A stretch of DNA of 64,000 nucleotides from Chitinophagales bacterium (lineage in GTDB: Bacteria; Bacteroidota; Bacteroidia; Chitinophagales; Saprospiraceae), in assembly GCA_017303475.1 (NCBI GenBank), contig JAFLBO010000034.1, positions 1 through 64,000 on the forward strand, given 5' to 3'. The notes beneath the pieces are model-generated. The model saw only the letters and a program-made list of their open reading frames with translations. It searched no databases and was not told where the DNA came from. Below are positions 62,204 to 64,000 of the stretch, piece after piece. The position numbers were made by a program, and so were the translations under genes. How positions within the stretch are numbered: the stretch's first letter is position 1; each line of letters opens with the position of its first letter.

Positions 62204-64000
62204 ATAGCAGCGGATTATCAGTCAGTGGGTTGCGTTTTTTTATCGGAATATCGATGAAAACGGTGGCGCCTGCTCCTTTGCGGGACTCGAAAGTGATTGA
62301 GCCGCCGAGTCTGGAGCACCGTTCTTCAAGACTTCGCAAACCTACGCCTTTTGTAGTAGTTTTTGGATCAAAACCTATACCATTATCTTCCACAATAATG
62401 CTCAGCAACTTGTCTATCTGGTTGATTTGTACGCTAATTTCAGTAGCTTTTGAGTGCTTTAAGGCATTGGTTATGGTTTCCTGTACCATCATCCGGGCTT
62501 CTTCACCCAATGTTCCGCCCACATTTCGATCCAGGTTATAGGTATAAAATTTTACTGCTGTTTTGCTGTTGCCAGCCAGTTGCTGGTATAGCTGCTGCAG
62601 ATCGTCCCACCAGAGTCTGTCTTCCCGTTCAAGGGCGTACACTACCCTGCGCAGTTCTTTGTAGGAATTTTCCTGGAGTTTGAGGTTTTCGCGAAGTTTG
62701 TTGGCTACGTTGGGCGACTTGTCAGACAATTCATCCAGGGCAGATTCCAGACTCCATTTGGCGCTTACCAGCAAGCCTCCTACCCCATCGTGAATTTGCC
62801 GTGCAATCCGGTGCCGCCCAAGTTCCTCACCCTCGAAGCGCGCGCGCATGAATTCAATTTCCTGAGATTTGAGTGTGTTTTCCAGTTTGGTTTGAGTTAA
62901 TCGTTGTTTTTGGAGAAAAAACGCCACCAACACCGCCATAAAAAGTGCCATTGCTACTGCCAGCCATAATACGTATTGCATCATTTCCTTATCGTGTGCA
63001 ATCTTTTGATTCTCAAGTTGTTTGTTAAAAATATCAATTTTACTATTTATAAGCGCATTAGAAATTCGTTCATCGCTATTTCCAAACTCCCTTTTCATAA
63101 AAGCAAATTCCCAGGCTGAGCCTTTTTCACCTAAAAAAAATCTCAGCTGAGACAAGGCTGAAATAGCGCTGTCTGCTTTCCCTTCCATCTCAAAAAGAGT
63201 AGCCAGGTTATAATATCCATTGATCAGTGTTGCAGTATCTTTATATATTTTACCAATATGAATACTTTCCTGGACCTCCATACCTGCCTCCCTCAAATCT
63301 CCGGAATATAAATAGGCTCCGGCAAGCGCATTTCTGACAATGGCTTCTGCTCTTCGCCTGTTTAATTTTTGATAAATTGGAATAGCATTTTTATAATACT
63401 CCTGACAATCTTTTAACAATTGCGAGTCCTCTGTATTGATATAAAATTCCAGTAAATTATGCGCTTTTATGGCATACAATTTTGCTTTCTCGAATTCAAA
63501 ACGCGTATTCTTTATTAAATTTTCTGCAAAATAACTATACTCCATCGACCTTTCATATTCCTCCATTAAATGATAAATATTGGCATGATAAATATAGTAA
63601 TTGGCAAGCGATATAGTATCTTTTAATTTTTCAGCCAACGCTTTTGCAGGCTCCAACTGTTCCAGAGCCAGGCCAAAATCATATCCATTATCGCCATAAG
63701 CAGCACTTAACGCCAGATAGGATTGTAATAATAAGGGGTCCAGATGCCATTTTTGTGAAGTGGCCCTGGCTATGTTCAGAAAATGAATAGCCGAATCCGG
63801 CTCCCCTAGTATAAAATAGGATCTGCCAGCTATGAAAGAAGCCTGGGCCCTTTGGGATGGATCCAGGCTTCTTTTCGACAGAATATTTTGAGCCATTACC
63901 AGAGCAGAATCCGGCTTTTCTGCTTCAATTAGTCGCTCTCCTGCTTCAAATACAGGCAGCAAATCTACCGTTTGTGCGGGTAGTAATTGCCCTGAAAAAA
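62187..64000 (-). CDS. TPR-containing membrane sensor histidine kinase (HisKA_3 type), N-terminus beyond the window
   Basis: About 604 residues are visible. The frame is open to position 64000, where FSGQLLPAQTVDLLPVFEAG looks like the end of a signal peptide and the start of the mature protein. TPR-like helices (about 17-300) form a periplasmic sensor. One membrane helix (MMQYVLWLAVAMALFMAVLV) is followed by a coiled coil. The HisKA_3 box RHRIARQIHDGVGGLLVSAK has the phospho-accepting His, and the ATPase domain has EDNGIGFDP and GVGLRSLEERCSRLGG. It should phosphorylate the adjacent LuxR-type regulator. The signal is unknown. Confidence 0.92.
   Translation of the reverse strand, partial: FSGQLLPAQTVDLLPVFEAGERLIEAEKPDSALVMAQNILSKRSLDPSQRAQASFIAGRSYFILGEPDSAIHFLNIARATSQKWHLDPLLLQSYLALSAAYGDNGYDFGLALEQLEPAKALAEKLKDTISLANYYIYHANIYHLMEEYERSMEYSYFAENLIKNTRFEFEKAKLYAIKAHNLLEFYINTEDSQLLKDCQEYYKNAIPIYQKLNRRRAEAIVRNALAGAYLYSGDLREAGMEVQESIHIGKIYKDTATLINGYYNLATLFEMEGKADSAISALSQLRFFLGEKGSAWEFAFMKREFGNSDERISNALINSKIDIFNKQLENQKIAHDKEMMQYVLWLAVAMALFMAVLVAFFLQKQRLTQTKLENTLKSQEIEFMRARFEGEELGRHRIARQIHDGVGGLLVSAKWSLESALDELSDKSPNVANKLRENLKLQENSYKELRRVVYALEREDRLWWDDLQQLYQQLAGNSKTAVKFYTYNLDRNVGGTLGEEARMMVQETITNALKHSKATEISVQINQIDKLLSIIVEDNGIGFDPKTTTKGVGLRSLEERCSRLGGSITFESRKGAGATVFIDIPIKKRNPLTDNPLLYAGTN

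Overview
The window reads as chromosome of a Bacteroidota bacterium, most likely a Saprospiria-type organism (Saprospiraceae/Haliscomenobacteraceae relatives). The evidence is: promoters of the TTTG-N19-23-TAnnTTTG type, almost no Shine-Dalgarno sequences, several large secreted proteins with C-terminal type IX secretion (T9SS) sorting domains, gliding-type ABC genes (gldA/gldF), DUF3098 and DUF6660 proteins, and CHAT/TPR proteins. Most of the window is about 50% GC. Roughly 950-6850 is visibly AT-richer.

Region by region. 1-950: start of a heavy-metal RND efflux pump (CzcA/CusA) behind a DUF6660 protein. 950-6900: an AT-rich accessory island holding a small ICE-like protein, an Mrr-type nuclease gene broken by an in-frame TGA, a second decayed gene with two in-frame TGAs, a membrane protein, a compact ubiquitin-like module (one E2-E1-JAB fusion protein plus a metallo-beta-lactamase-fold protein ending in PPRAG), and a remnant of a YgjP-type metallopeptidase. 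The island stops at tRNA-Pro and tRNA-Val. 7.3-8.1 kb: an EAD11-TIR conflict protein. 8.1-31 kb: mostly housekeeping and secreted functions (oligopeptidase B, UvrA, YceD-L32, RidA, TrpS, Ctp protease, an M12B-like protease with a missing zinc ligand, FtsX-DUF3098-UppP-RF1, tRNA-Val, TolC). 31-42 kb: membrane protein, OstA-like protein, a PBECR-type nuclease, topoisomerase IV ParE, an MqsR-like/Panacea toxin-antitoxin pair, a TlpA-like thioredoxin, GldF/GldA, a DUF547 protein and a broken PPOX-family gene. 42-57 kb: T9SS cargo, a TPR-CHAT protein, two GNATs, a second thioredoxin-like protein, and T9SS cargo including one gene split by an in-frame TAA. 57-64 kb: a second TPR-CHAT protein, an anti-sigma/sigma pair, and a response regulator/histidine kinase pair whose kinase runs off the window.

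How the parts may work together. The sigma/anti-sigma pair sits next to T9SS cargo genes. Two of these cargo genes share an exactly spaced bipartite promoter-like motif (CGGTTACA-N14-GGAAATAAA) 45-51 nt before their start codons, and a degenerate copy lies before the sigma gene itself. This suggests a small autoregulated ECF-type regulon for secreted proteins. The E2-E1-JAB fusion and its MBL partner resemble the conjugation half of type II CBASS with the nucleotidyltransferase replaced by an MBL protein that carries a flexible Gly-ending tail.

A second genome-wide theme is a family of intergenic inverted-repeat elements (about 15 here). They are built from short repeated words (for example ACGGTGGACGG, CACTAAGGCACTAAGG, GCAGATTTTCGCAGA, GAGTGTTTGAGT) arranged in nested palindromes around a core. 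Two pairs of elements share their cores, and the ACGGTGGACGG word also occurs inside the coding sequences of uvrA and the OstA-like gene. All calls come from reading the sequence; no database search was run.
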